Below, in pieces: positions 54,633 through 64,000 of a DNA stretch of 64,000 nt. Location: positions 6,510,001-6,574,000 of the forward strand of contig NZ_PYFT01000001.1 in NCBI RefSeq assembly GCF_003023845.1, in the 5' to 3' direction. Position numbers and translations under genes: made by a program. The first letter of the stretch is position 1, and every line of letters begins with the position of its first letter. The notes beneath the pieces were generated by a model. It saw only the letters and a program-made list of their open reading frames with translations, did no database searches and was not told the origin of the DNA. This stretch comes from Adhaeribacter arboris (GTDB lineage Bacteria; Bacteroidota; Bacteroidia; Cytophagales; Hymenobacteraceae).

Positions 54633-57600
54633 ATGACTGCCGTATCCCAAGTAAGTGCCCGTTTAGAGGCTTCCCGACGCGATTTACTCGATTTAAGTTT
54701 ACGCAATCCGCTCCTGAATTACCGGCCTCTGCAAGCCAAAGGCGTAGAAATTGTAAACGAAATACCCGCCGAAGTGTACCGCTTGCTCGTGTTGGAAGGT
54801 AAAGCCATGACCTTTCTGCCAATTGATAGTAAAACGGCCAATAGCTTATTGGATAAGATGCCGAGCTCACCGGAAAATGGAAAGAGTGCTGTTGAGCCAT
54901 TAACCCTTACCCCGGCCCAAACCGATAACAAACTGCAAACCCGGGAAACCACGCCTAAACTGGAAAACCGTTTATTGCAGACGTATCATGCGGCGCGCCT
55001 GTTTGTAGAAGAACAAGGCGTCAATATTTTGTACCTGACATTAGGTGCGCTTACCTGGTACGAAGCCGGCAATAATGACGATGCCCGGCAAGCACCGTTG
55101 CTGCTGATACCCGTAGATTTGACTCGTTCTTCGGCACGAGAGCGGTTTCAATTGCGTTATACCGGCGGCGAAGTGGGCGAAAATTTATCCTTGATTGCTA
55201 AAATGAAGGCTGATTTTGGTTTACAGATTCCTGAACTGCCGGACACCGACGAAGTAGATGTAACCGGCTATTTTGACGAAGTCTGGAAAGAAATTGTGGG
55301 TCGCCAAGGCTGGCTAATTAATTCTACGGCTATTGCACTGGGCTTTTTCTCTTTCGGGAAGTTTATGATGTACAACGACCTAGATACCGCTAACTGGTCT
55401 GATGAAACTTCCCCTGCCAATCACCCGTTGCTGCAAGCTTTGCTGCACGAAGACGGCTTTCAGGAACCCGCCCCACTTATTTCCGACGAAGATCCCCTCG
55501 ACCCGCATTTGAATCTTGCTGAGGTTCGCCAGGTAGTAGATGCTGATTCGTCGCAAACCTTAGCCATTCTGGATGTAAACCAAGGTCGGAATTTAGTTAT
55601 TCAAGGTCCGCCCGGTACCGGTAAATCTCAAACCATTACCAATCTTATTGCAGAAGCTATTGGGAAAGGCAAGACGGTATTGTTTGTCGCCGAAAAAATG
55701 GCCGCTTTGGAGGTAGTAAAAAGGCGTTTAGATAAAGTAGGTTTAGGCGAAGCTTGCCTGGAATTGCACAGCCATAAAACCAATAAAAAAGAAGTAACCA
55801 AAGAACTCGCCCGCACCTTGGATTTAGGAAAGCCGAAGGTGAAAGAACAGGAAAGTGAACTGAACTTATTGGTGCAGTTACGCGAACGCTTGAACAGCTA
55901 CTGCGAAGCAGTAAACAAGCCTATCGGCCAAAGTGATTTAACTACTTACGACGTATATGGCCAGCTTTTACAACTACGAAAGCAATATCCACAGGCAGAC
56001 TTACCCCGATTTGCCTTACCTGCCCTGCTAACCTGGTCGCGTGATGAGTTTCGCCGGCGCGATGCGCTAATTCAGGAATTACAAGCCCGTTTAAAACAAC
56101 TGGGGGAGCCTAAAAAATTAATTTTCTGGGGCAGCCAACGCAAGCAGTTACTACCTGCCGAGGAAAACCAGATAACGCAAGCCTTAGAAGGTACTCGCCA
56201 ATCCATAACTGCCCTACAACCGAATGCCCAGCAATTATCCATAATTGTAATGGTACCCCTGCCAACCAACTATACTGAAACGGCTGCGTTGAGTGCGTTA
56301 GTACATCGCTTGCTCCGTAGTCCTAATTATGCGGGCGTTCCGGTAAAATCAAGCAACTGGTTGATACAACAAACTGAGCTGGAGCAACTGCTTACCGCAG
56401 GTAAATCCTACGCTACCATCCAGGCCCAATTCCAGGATAAGCTGCTGCCGGAGGCTTGGGCGGCTACAACCGAAGCTTTAGAAATCCGGGAAAATTTAAT
56501 GGCTTACGGTGAGAAATGGTGGAAATTCTTATCGGGTGCTTACCGAAAGAGTAAAAAAAAGTTGGCCGGATTAAGCAAAACAGTTCTACCGGATACCACC
56601 AATGAGCAACTAAAACTAATAGATGCAATACTGGAAGCGAATCGCCAGTTAAAAATTATTCATCAGCACCAGGAATTAGGGCAGGCAACTTTCGGGAAAC
56701 AATGGCGCAGCGAACGCTCAGATTGGCCGCATTTCATTACTATCCAAAAGTGGCTTACCGAAATATATCAGGATATTGCCAGCCAAATCATTCCCAAAGC
56801 AGTTCTCGATTTTCTGGCCGGTGAACCAAACTTAACTTCTTTACAACCAAACTTACAGCAACTAGAGCAACATCTCCTGAATCACCGCACTCATTTAACC
56901 GAGGTAAAGCAGTTGCTCTTGCTGGATGAAGTTCTCCGTTTTGGGCGGGAAAATTACTTAGAAGAACAGCCTTTTACAGAACAATTATTGCTGTTGCAAA
57001 AATGGCAAACGCATTTACCCGAACTCCACCAAATAGTAGGCTGGAATAATCTGACTCTCCGGTTACAACAAGAAGGTTTGCAGGAAATCATAAACCGGGC
57101 AATTACCTGGCCGGAAGCCGGTGCTTACCTGTACCCGGCCTTCCGTCAAACCTGGCTGGAAGCACTCCTGGAACAAGCGTACACCGAACGTCCGGCTCTA
57201 CAACAATTCCAACGGGCCGGTCACGAAGATGTTATTCAGAAGTTTAACGAATTAGATTCTTTAATGCTGGCGTACAACCGAGCGAAACTTGCCCTGGCGC
57301 ACTGGCAAAATTTACCTTTGCACCAAGCAGGCGGCCAGTTAGGAATTCTGCGTCGGGAGTTCGAAAAGAAAGCCCGCCATTTACCCATTCGGCAATTAAT
57401 GGCCAAAGCCGGTAATGCTATTCAAGCAATAAAACCGGTATTTATGATGGGGCCGCTTTCCATCGCCAATTTTCTGCCGCCCGAATGCCTGAATTTTGAT
57501 TTGGTAATTTTTGACGAAGCCAGCCAGGTGAAACCGGTAGATGCCTTTGGAGCCATCTTGCGCGCCAAACAAGTAGTGGTAGTAGGCGATAGTAAACAAA

Positions 57601-59366
57601 TGCCGCCCACCAGCTTTTTCGATTCGCTGGTAAACGAAGAAGAAGCCGACGAAGAAAATATCACGACGGATGTTGAAAGTATTCTGGGATTATTTGCCGC
57701 CCAGGGTGCGCCGCAACGCATGTTACGCTGGCATTACCGCAGCCGCCACGAATCACTGATTGCGGTATCCAACCAAGAATTTTACGAAAATCGATTGGTT
57801 ATTTTCCCAAGCCCGGATGCCGGCCGAAAAGAAATTGGATTAATCTACCGCCATCTGCCACAAACCTTTTATGACCGCGGCAAAACCCGCACCAATCCGC
57901 AGGAAGCCGAAACAGTAGCGCAAGCTATTATGCAGCACGCCCGTACCCAACCCGAATTAACTTTGGGTGTGGCTGCCTTTAGTATGGCGCAAATGCAGGC
58001 TATCATTAATCAACTGGAAATTTTACGCAAAGCTGACCCAGGAGCCGAGCCATTTTTTCAAGCGCATCCTAACGAACCTTTTTTTGTAAAAAATCTCGAA
58101 AACGTACAAGGAGATGAGCGCGATGTTATTTTTGTTAGTACTGGTTACGGCCGAACCGCCGAGGGTAATTTAGCCATGAACTTTGGTCCGTTAAACGGTA
58201 CGGGCGGCGAACGGCGCTTAAACGTACTCATTACCCGGGCTCGGCTGCGCTGCGAAATATTTACGAACTTATCGCCCGACGATATTGATTTAAGCCGTAC
58301 CTCTTCGCGCGGGGTGCAAGCCTTCAAAACTTTTTTAACTTACGCGAAGAATGGGCATTTATCCACCGGGGAAACAACCATTAATCCAGAAGTTCAGGCG
58401 GCACCTTTTGAAGAAGTCGTTTACCAAGCTCTTACCAACTTAGGGTATCAATTAAAGCCAAAAGTAGGTTCCGCGGGATTTCACGTAGATTTTGCCGTGG
58501 TAGACCCGCAGCAACCTGGCCATTATGCATTAGGGATTGAATGCGATGGCGCTACGTACTACAGTGCCCGTTCCGCCCGAGACCGGGATAGATTGCGCCA
58601 ATCGGTGCTGCAAAGTTTAGGCTGGAATTTATACCACGTCTGGAGTACGGATTGGTTCCGGAACCCCGAAGCCGAACTAAAAAGATTGGTTTCAGCAATA
58701 GAACAAGCTCTAGGTAACGATTCTATACCTAAATCAAATGGAGCGGTAGTTAAAAGGAAATCAGAAGAACCCGTTATTACCCGGCACACGGCAACTACAC
58801 AGGAACCAAACACTGGATTGCCGCCTTACCAGGTTGCCAACCTTACCATAAAATTAGGTATTCAGGAGCTGGCAGAGGTTTCGGTAACGAAGCTGGCCGA
58901 TTGGGTTTGGCAAGTAGTCCAGGTGGAAAGTCCCGTACATATTACTGAAGTTACCCGTCGTATTGCCGAAGCAGTGAATCTTACAAAAGTTGGACCCCGC
59001 GTAAAAACTGCTATAGAACGAGCCATTGATTACGGCATTCAGCAAGGTGTAATGCGGCGGGAAAAAGATTTTCTTTGGTTACCCAACATGGCGCAGCCTC
59101 CTTTACGCGATAGGAGCCAATTACCTGCCTCCGTGAGAGATATCGATTTAATATCACCAGCAGAAATTAAATTGTTTATCCAAAAAACAGTAACGGAATC
59201 TTACGGTCTTACTTCCGATGAAGTAGCTCCTGCCACCGCAAAATTAATGGGCTTTTCGCGGGTTACGGACGATATCCGGGAGCAAATAGATTTAATGGTT
59301 GAAGAACTTTTACAAGCAGGAGTTTTTACGCAACAGGAAGGACATATTGTACGCCCTCGGCGCTGA
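54633..59366 (+). CDS. DUF4011 / SF1 helicase / Vsr-like nuclease / DUF3320 protein
   Basis: A 1577-residue protein. N-terminal DUF4011 (~1-250: SRRDLLDLSLRNPLLNYRP); SF1 helicase Walker A GPPGTGKS at 325-332, motif II DEAS at 961-964 in FDEASQVKPVDAF, later VGDSKQMPPTSFF, WHYRSRHESL, NVQGDERDVIFVSTG and LNVLITRARLR; a MTES_1575/Vsr-like nuclease (~1255-1360) with D1286 in HVDFAV, E1303 and D1305 in GIECDG; then DUF3320 (~1400-1480) with KTAIERAIDYGI. The ATG at 54633 is chosen over a TTG six bases upstream. No partner gene is adjacent. As I recall, this architecture matches a single-gene antiphage candidate named Hhe; that name should be verified. Confidence 0.93.
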   Translation: MTAVSQVSARLEASRRDLLDLSLRNPLLNYRPLQAKGVEIVNEIPAEVYRLLVLEGKAMTFLPIDSKTANSLLDKMPSSPENGKSAVEPLTLTPAQTDNKLQTRETTPKLENRLLQTYHAARLFVEEQGVNILYLTLGALTWYEAGNNDDARQAPLLLIPVDLTRSSARERFQLRYTGGEVGENLSLIAKMKADFGLQIPELPDTDEVDVTGYFDEVWKEIVGRQGWLINSTAIALGFFSFGKFMMYNDLDTANWSDETSPANHPLLQALLHEDGFQEPAPLISDEDPLDPHLNLAEVRQVVDADSSQTLAILDVNQGRNLVIQGPPGTGKSQTITNLIAEAIGKGKTVLFVAEKMAALEVVKRRLDKVGLGEACLELHSHKTNKKEVTKELARTLDLGKPKVKEQESELNLLVQLRERLNSYCEAVNKPIGQSDLTTYDVYGQLLQLRKQYPQADLPRFALPALLTWSRDEFRRRDALIQELQARLKQLGEPKKLIFWGSQRKQLLPAEENQITQALEGTRQSITALQPNAQQLSIIVMVPLPTNYTETAALSALVHRLLRSPNYAGVPVKSSNWLIQQTELEQLLTAGKSYATIQAQFQDKLLPEAWAATTEALEIRENLMAYGEKWWKFLSGAYRKSKKKLAGLSKTVLPDTTNEQLKLIDAILEANRQLKIIHQHQELGQATFGKQWRSERSDWPHFITIQKWLTEIYQDIASQIIPKAVLDFLAGEPNLTSLQPNLQQLEQHLLNHRTHLTEVKQLLLLDEVLRFGRENYLEEQPFTEQLLLLQKWQTHLPELHQIVGWNNLTLRLQQEGLQEIINRAITWPEAGAYLYPAFRQTWLEALLEQAYTERPALQQFQRAGHEDVIQKFNELDSLMLAYNRAKLALAHWQNLPLHQAGGQLGILRREFEKKARHLPIRQLMAKAGNAIQAIKPVFMMGPLSIANFLPPECLNFDLVIFDEASQVKPVDAFGAILRAKQVVVVGDSKQMPPTSFFDSLVNEEEADEENITTDVESILGLFAAQGAPQRMLRWHYRSRHESLIAVSNQEFYENRLVIFPSPDAGRKEIGLIYRHLPQTFYDRGKTRTNPQEAETVAQAIMQHARTQPELTLGVAAFSMAQMQAIINQLEILRKADPGAEPFFQAHPNEPFFVKNLENVQGDERDVIFVSTGYGRTAEGNLAMNFGPLNGTGGERRLNVLITRARLRCEIFTNLSPDDIDLSRTSSRGVQAFKTFLTYAKNGHLSTGETTINPEVQAAPFEEVVYQALTNLGYQLKPKVGSAGFHVDFAVVDPQQPGHYALGIECDGATYYSARSARDRDRLRQSVLQSLGWNLYHVWSTDWFRNPEAELKRLVSAIEQALGNDSIPKSNGAVVKRKSEEPVITRHTATTQEPNTGLPPYQVANLTIKLGIQELAEVSVTKLADWVWQVVQVESPVHITEVTRRIAEAVNLTKVGPRVKTAIERAIDYGIQQGVMRREKDFLWLPNMAQPPLRDRSQLPASVRDIDLISPAEIKLFIQKTVTESYGLTSDEVAPATAKLMGFSRVTDDIREQIDLMVEELLQAGVFTQQEGHIVRPRR

Positions 59367-59440
59367 AAACTTTACATTAAATATCCCCAATTTTTATAAA
59401 TCTGATAAATGACTTCCGGAAATATAGTAATCATTGCTTA

Positions 59441-59463
59441 TGAACTAGTATTTTTGAAGTTCA
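59441..59463 (+). promoter_or_regulatory. Candidate promoter with inverted repeat before aspartate kinase gene
   Basis: TATTTTTG at 59449-59456 matches TAnnTTTG, 58 bp upstream of the ATG. It lies between TGAACT (59441-59446) and AGTTCA (59458-59463), which are inverted repeats. No clear -33 element. Confidence 0.4.
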
Positions 59464-59513
59464 TACAGGAACAGAATCAGATTACTAAAATATAATTCGC
59501 TTTTCGGAAACAC

Positions 59514-60893
59514 ATGTTAACAGTAGAAAAAATTGGCGGCACTAGTATGAGTGCGCTGGATAAAGTTTTAGAAAATATCATATACCATGGCCGCACCGGT
59601 GACCAATTATATAACCGGGTATTTGTGGTTTCGGCCTTTGCCGGGGTTACTAATTTGCTCCTCGAAAACAAAAAAACCGGTGCACCAGGCGTTTACCACC
59701 ACATTGTAGGTCACAAAGATTTTCACCAATCGTTATACCAGGTAACCGAAGAGTTGCAGCAAATTAATAAAAGCTACGAGTATTTAGGCTTAGATGTAGA
59801 AGCAGCTAATAAATTCGTCCGGCAACGGTTGCACGAGGCTCAGCTATTTCTCGAAAATCTGGTAAATGTTTTGGCCTCCGGCTACGTAAGCTCCGAAAGC
59901 ATTTTACAAGCCGCCCGCGAAATTTTAGCTTCTATCGGCGAAGCGCATGCCGCCTTTAATTTTGTCAATATTCTGCAAAACCAGGGTTTAAATGCCACCT
60001 TAGTAGATTTAAGCGGTTTCCACGACCACGAACCGTACACCATTGACCAGCGCATCGCGCATTCTTTAAAAGGCATTGACTTTGAAAAAACTATTACCGT
60101 AGTTACCGGCTACACCAAAGGCACCGAAGGCATTATGCGGGAGTTTGATAGGGGTTATTCCGAAGTAACTTTTTGCAAAGTAGCCGTTGCTTTAAAGCCA
60201 AAGGAAGCTATTATTCACAAAGAATATCACCTCTCTTCTGCCGATCCTGCTTTGGTAGGCCTGGAAAATTGCGTACCCGTAGTAAATACCAATTACGACG
60301 TAGCCGACCAACTAGCAGACGTAGGCATGGAAGCCATTCACCCGAAAGCCAGCAAACCTTTGGAAATAAATGGCATTAATTTGCGCATTAAAAATACCTT
60401 TGAGCCAGACCATCCTGGTACTTTAATTACCCGCGATTATGTGTGGCCAAACAAGCGCGTAGAAGTAATTACCGGCACGAACAAAGTAATTATTCTGGAT
60501 ATCTACGACCCGTTAATGGTAGGTACGGTAGGTTCGGACTTTGCTGTTATGCAGGAGTTCCACAAATTTAATATCAGCTACATTTTTAAGGCTACCAGCG
60601 CCAACAGTATTTCCATGGTTATCTGGGAAAAAGATTATAAACCAGAATTGGTGCAAGCGCTGGAAGCACAGTTTCAGGAGGTAACCGTTGAGAAAGTAGC
60701 CATTGTGTGCATGATTGGTTCTAATATCGACCAACCGGGTGTTCTGGCGAAGGCCGCCGGATCTCTCGCGGAGCACAATATAAATATTAAAAGCGCCGGC
60801 TTCTCCCTCCGGAAAGTAAACGTGCAATTTGTAGTAGCCCGTGAAGATTTTAAAGCCGCAGTAGTAGCGCTGAATAAAACTATGTTTTTCTAA
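59514..60893 (+). CDS. Aspartate kinase
   Basis: Phosphorylates aspartate, the first step toward lysine, threonine and methionine. 459 residues. N-terminal VEKIGGTSMSALDKV carries the KxGGTS ATP-binding signature; GYTKGTEGIMREFDRG and GMEAIHPKASKPLE are kinase motifs; two ACT domains fill ~320-459 (VGSDFAVMQEFHKFNISYIF, SNIDQPGVLAKAAGSLAEHN). The VEKIGGTSMS start reminds me of stand-alone aspartokinases seen near ectoine genes, but no ectoine genes are here. A REP-like palindrome sits 57 bp downstream of the stop. Confidence 0.92.
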   Translation: MLTVEKIGGTSMSALDKVLENIIYHGRTGDQLYNRVFVVSAFAGVTNLLLENKKTGAPGVYHHIVGHKDFHQSLYQVTEELQQINKSYEYLGLDVEAANKFVRQRLHEAQLFLENLVNVLASGYVSSESILQAAREILASIGEAHAAFNFVNILQNQGLNATLVDLSGFHDHEPYTIDQRIAHSLKGIDFEKTITVVTGYTKGTEGIMREFDRGYSEVTFCKVAVALKPKEAIIHKEYHLSSADPALVGLENCVPVVNTNYDVADQLADVGMEAIHPKASKPLEINGINLRIKNTFEPDHPGTLITRDYVWPNKRVEVITGTNKVIILDIYDPLMVGTVGSDFAVMQEFHKFNISYIFKATSANSISMVIWEKDYKPELVQALEAQFQEVTVEKVAIVCMIGSNIDQPGVLAKAAGSLAEHNINIKSAGFSLRKVNVQFVVAREDFKAAVVALNKTMFF

Positions 60894-60949
60894 TCGAAAA
60901 TAATCGATATCAAATAAGAAAAAGAATAGAAATAAATTAAAGAATTTTG

Positions 60950-61005
60950 TCCTTTTAGGAGGAAACTATTGAACAACGTAGCCTAATAGTTTCCTCCTAA
61001 AAGGA
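60950..61005. repeat. REP-like palindrome, member 2
   Basis: 21-bp arms TCCTTTTAGGAGGAAACTATT and complement (60950-60970 and 60985-61005) with a 14-nt loop GAACAACGTAGCCT. The stem core AGGAGGAAACTATT and loop ACGTAGCC match member 1 at 52833-52892. It lies between aspartate kinase and priA 3' ends and could also act as a terminator. Confidence 0.85.
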
Positions 61006-61068
61006 TTTGAAGAAAGAGTTTTCTGCTTTAAACTAATTCAAAAGAAAACAGAATATTCATTATAATCT

Positions 61069-63597
61069 TTACACCGGATCTACATCTACTACTACCCGGA
61101 TATTGCGGAAGTCTTTGTTTATTTTAACCTGGTTGATAGCTTCGGCGATGAGTAGCTTGGCAGCTTTCAGGCTGGTGTGTTCCCGGTCTAATTTTATATG
61201 AATTTCGCTTAAATAGTAATTGCGAATTTTGAAAATATAAGGTACTTCCGGACCAAGTACTTGGTTTTTAGGCAAACGATCGATGAATTCTTTGGTAAGT
61301 ACGGCTGCTGCTTGCTCATTAATCTTTTCATCGATGTGTTTCACGGTAATTTTAATTACGCGCATAAAGGGCGGGAAATTAAATTTGCGGCGTTCCTGAA
61401 TTTCAAATTCGTATAAAGCCTGGTAATCGTTCTCGATTACTTTCTGAAATATGGCCTGCGAAGGGTTGCCCGTCTGAATAATTACTAAGCCTTTTTTGCC
61501 TTTGCGGCCCGCCCGGCCACTTACCTGCACAAACATTTGGTAAGCCCGCTCGTGCGCCCGGTAATCCGGATAATTAATGATACTGTCCGCGTTGATAATC
61601 CCCACTAAACTTACATTTTCGAAGTCCAGGCCTTTGGTTACCATTTGCGTGCCTACCAGTACATTCGTATTATTGGCCTCGAAATCGGCAATGATTTGTT
61701 GGTAGCTGTTTTTACTGCGCGTAGTATCTAAATCCATCCGCTGGATATTGGCTTCGGGTAATAGCAGCTTTAGCTCGTCTTCAATTTTTTCGGTCCCAAA
61801 TCCTACGGTTTTAATCATGGTGGAGCCGCAGGCCGGGCAATCATGGGGCATGGATTCGTGGTAACCGCAGTAATGGCAGCGCAATTCGCGATTGTATTTA
61901 TGATAGGAGAGGCTTACCGCGCAGTTTTTACACTTCGGAATCCAGTCGCAGTCGTGGCAGTTAATGTAAGGGGCGTAACCCCGCCGGTTCTGAAATAAAA
62001 TTACTTGTTCCTGCTTTTTTAATTTTTGCTCAATTTCATGTAACAACTTCTGCGAAAAATGGCTGTGCATGTTTTTCTTCTGGCTTTCCCGACGAGTGTC
62101 TACCAATTCTATTTCGGGTAAACCCGCTTCGCCAAAACGTTTGTTCATGGTTACTAAGCCCCAACGACCTGTTTTAGCGTTATAATAGGTCTCTACGGCG
62201 GGTGTAGCCGATCCTAATAAAGTTTTGCACCTGTGGTAGGTAGCCAGCATGAGCGCTACTTCGCGGGCATTGTAGCGAGGAGCCGGTTCGTATTGCTTGT
62301 ATGACGATTCGTGTTCTTCGTCCACAATAATCAGCGACAAGTTATGAAAAGGTAGAAATATAGCCGAGCGCACGCCAATTACCACTGAAAAACGGCCCGA
62401 CAAAATACCGTTCCAAACTTCTACCCGTTCGTTATCGGAAAATTTAGAATGATACACTCCTAAACGATTACCAAAAACTTTGATGAGGCGCGTTACAATT
62501 TGGGCGGTAAGGGCAATTTCAGGTAGTAAATACAAAACTTGGCCGCCACCTTCCAACGCTTTTTTTATCAAATCAATGTAAACTTCGGTTTTACCACTAC
62601 CCGTAATGCCGTGCAATAAAACAATATCCTTACTGTCAAATAAATCTAATATTTCGTCGCGGGCAGCTATTTGATGGGCGGATAAGTTAAAGGCGGGTAA
62701 TGGTTTATTATCATCCACCGGAAACCGGGAAACAATAGTTTCGAACTGTTCCATAATGCCTTTTTTGATTAAAGCATTAATAGATGAAAGCGATAAATGC
62801 GGATTAGAAGTAAGAGTATTTTTTTCGATGCCTTTTTCGTTCAGGTGCACATTCTGGTGGACGGGTACCTTCTGCAAATACTGCAGAACCACATCGAGTT
62901 GTTTCGGCCGGATTGCCAGTTGGCTCATGAGTTCTTCCAGTAATTCGGCTTCGTGGATGAAATGCGGCGATAAGCGCAGTTTCTTAACTACCTTCGGGGT
63001 GTATTTATCGGCTATTTCTTCAAAAATAATAATAACCTCTTTTTGGATTAGTGATTTTATTATTTTATGAAAATGGTTGATCTGCAATAAATTTCCCACT
63101 TCGGTAAAAGTGAGGGTTTTATTCTGGCCTAAGGCAAAGACTATTTTTTCTTCGGCGGTAGATAAGGGGTATACCGGGTATTCCGGATTAAACTGCGGGT
63201 GCAATTGTATCCGGGACTCACTGCTTAGTTTTAAGGCTGAAGGCAAAGCTGCGTTTATTACTTCGCCAATAGTGCACATGTAATACTCGGCAATCCAATT
63301 AAATATTTTAAGCTGAGGCGTAGTTACCACCGGAGTTTCGTCGATAATTTCCAGAATGTATTTGGCCTGGTAGCCAGACGGGGGATTCTCGTGTACATCG
63401 GCTACAATGCAACTCAAAATCTTCTTGGCTCCAAACTGCACAATCACGCGAGTTCCCACGAAGATATCATCGTTCATGTCGTAGGGCACCCGGTAGGTAT
63501 ATAGTTTGGGTAAAGGCAAAGGCAAAATTACGTCGGCAAATAAAGTTATTCGCTCCGTAGCTTGTTCCGACGATTGAAATAATAATGGTTGGCTCAA
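61069..63597 (-). CDS. priA: Primosomal protein N' (replication restart helicase)
   Basis: An 842-residue DEAH-type 3'-5' helicase that reloads the replicative helicase at stalled forks. An N-terminal 3'BD domain (LFADVILPLPLPKLYTYRVP) is followed by Walker A LLHGITGSGKTEVY, motif II VDEEHE, the paired zinc-binding cysteines CHDCDWIPKCKNC and CHYCGYHESMPHDCPACG, and VGTQMVTKGLDFENVSLVG. Length is normal. It converges with aspartate kinase; between them is the REP-like palindrome. Confidence 0.95.
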   Translation of the reverse strand: MSQPLLFQSSEQATERITLFADVILPLPLPKLYTYRVPYDMNDDIFVGTRVIVQFGAKKILSCIVADVHENPPSGYQAKYILEIIDETPVVTTPQLKIFNWIAEYYMCTIGEVINAALPSALKLSSESRIQLHPQFNPEYPVYPLSTAEEKIVFALGQNKTLTFTEVGNLLQINHFHKIIKSLIQKEVIIIFEEIADKYTPKVVKKLRLSPHFIHEAELLEELMSQLAIRPKQLDVVLQYLQKVPVHQNVHLNEKGIEKNTLTSNPHLSLSSINALIKKGIMEQFETIVSRFPVDDNKPLPAFNLSAHQIAARDEILDLFDSKDIVLLHGITGSGKTEVYIDLIKKALEGGGQVLYLLPEIALTAQIVTRLIKVFGNRLGVYHSKFSDNERVEVWNGILSGRFSVVIGVRSAIFLPFHNLSLIIVDEEHESSYKQYEPAPRYNAREVALMLATYHRCKTLLGSATPAVETYYNAKTGRWGLVTMNKRFGEAGLPEIELVDTRRESQKKNMHSHFSQKLLHEIEQKLKKQEQVILFQNRRGYAPYINCHDCDWIPKCKNCAVSLSYHKYNRELRCHYCGYHESMPHDCPACGSTMIKTVGFGTEKIEDELKLLLPEANIQRMDLDTTRSKNSYQQIIADFEANNTNVLVGTQMVTKGLDFENVSLVGIINADSIINYPDYRAHERAYQMFVQVSGRAGRKGKKGLVIIQTGNPSQAIFQKVIENDYQALYEFEIQERRKFNFPPFMRVIKITVKHIDEKINEQAAAVLTKEFIDRLPKNQVLGPEVPYIFKIRNYYLSEIHIKLDREHTSLKAAKLLIAEAINQVKINKDFRNIRVVVDVDPV

Positions 63598-63659
63598 CAG
63601 TACTCCCGTTTTTAATCGCTGAAGAGTTTTCAGCTATCGCAAAGGTCGCAAGAACCCGA

Positions 63660-64000
63660 ATCTTTCCCAAATAGTTGAGAGGTTGGAAAGAAGGTTTAAA
63701 AGTTGGGAAGTGGAAAAGTTGGAAAGTTGATTTGCAGGCTATTGGTTAAACATTGCTATTTGCCATAAGTTCGACTTTTAGCGTAAATTAACTTATTCAT
63801 TATTTCAGAGGGGCTTTTATAATCAGAACGTTCCCGCTCGTTATACTAATTTGCTAGTATATAAATAATTAGGAATCTTTTTAAGGTACATCAGTTTGCC
63901 CGGCCAAAGGCCTCCCAGATAGTTGGAACAAGCGAGGACGCTGACGCCAACTATTTCTATATATTTCAACTTTTCAACCTTCTAACTTTTCAACCTTTCA
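63660..64000. repeat. Right-edge repeat spacer
   Basis: About 340 bp with no gene: GTTGGAAAG-type array (63673-63731) forward and its complement type CAACTTTTCAACCTTCTAAC (63965-64000) inverted, as seen around pruA. Between them ATAGTTGG (63919-63926) and CCAACTAT (63947-63954) form a hairpin, with AGCGAGGACGCT inside as a smaller one. Confidence 0.7.

Noticed and set aside
54350-59513. Multi-gene defence operon around the DUF4011 protein
   Set aside because: Neighbours are a sugar oxidoreductase with a terminator on one side and aspartate kinase on the other; nothing defence-like is adjacent.
1-64000. tRNA, rRNA, CRISPR, insertion sequence or prophage genes
   Set aside because: Inspected all spacers; no cloverleaf, repeat-spacer array, transposase or integrase was found.

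Overview
The window looks like chromosome of a Bacteroidota bacterium of the Cytophagales, most like Hymenobacteraceae/Adhaeribacter. Supporting signs are a C-terminal type IX secretion sorting domain, a cysteine-free (type B) ribosomal protein L31, a TAnnTTTG promoter element, few Shine-Dalgarno sequences, a P5C dehydrogenase and a sugar nucleotidyltransferase of Bacteroidota type, and moderate GC with AT-rich spacers. No rRNA, tRNA, CRISPR array, transposase or prophage gene was seen. The genus is an inference.

Layout. 1-13.5 kb is mostly minus strand: a partial M1 aminopeptidase, GNAT acetyltransferase, a DUF1080 lipoprotein, a divergent CDF transporter overlapping a short solute-binding-like lipoprotein, a MaoC dehydratase, a nitrilase, a nitronate monooxygenase, an M19 dipeptidase and a gamma-glutamyltransferase. 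14-23 kb is mostly plus strand: a Crp-family regulator, a membrane protein, a 1103-residue secreted repeat/malectin protein, an outer-membrane-type protein, a methyltransferase with a lipoprotein-like signal, a TMEM175-type channel and a Rieske protein. 23-42 kb is housekeeping: holB-hemC-PPIase, a GlmU-like protein, rpmE2, a PRTase-hydrolase-rdgB unit, tgt, an LptF/G permease, ispE, a GT39 glycosyltransferase, a Cys/Met PLP enzyme, a YjjG-like phosphatase and pruA.

42-46.8 kb holds two highly charged, probably disordered proteins and two paralogous AraC regulators. 46.9-54.3 kb is a likely sugar catabolism locus: a phytanoyl-CoA-dioxygenase-like enzyme, a ThuA/dehydrogenase/azurin fusion, a sugar epimerase and a Gfo/Idh/MocA protein lacking the usual EKP lysine. 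54.6-59.4 kb is one giant gene with DUF4011, SF1 helicase, nuclease and DUF3320 domains; it is the best candidate for a defence system. An aspartate kinase and priA close the window.

The spacers are unusually rich in non-coding repeats: a REP-like palindrome family (two members), a ~176-bp dispersed repeat in two opposite-facing copies, a structured 80-bp element, and degenerate oligonucleotide repeats (GGTTGGAAGGTT-like, CAATTTAACAATT-like, GGACTATGGACTA-like) that fill the spacers around tgt, lptG and pruA. These are the least explained parts of the window.
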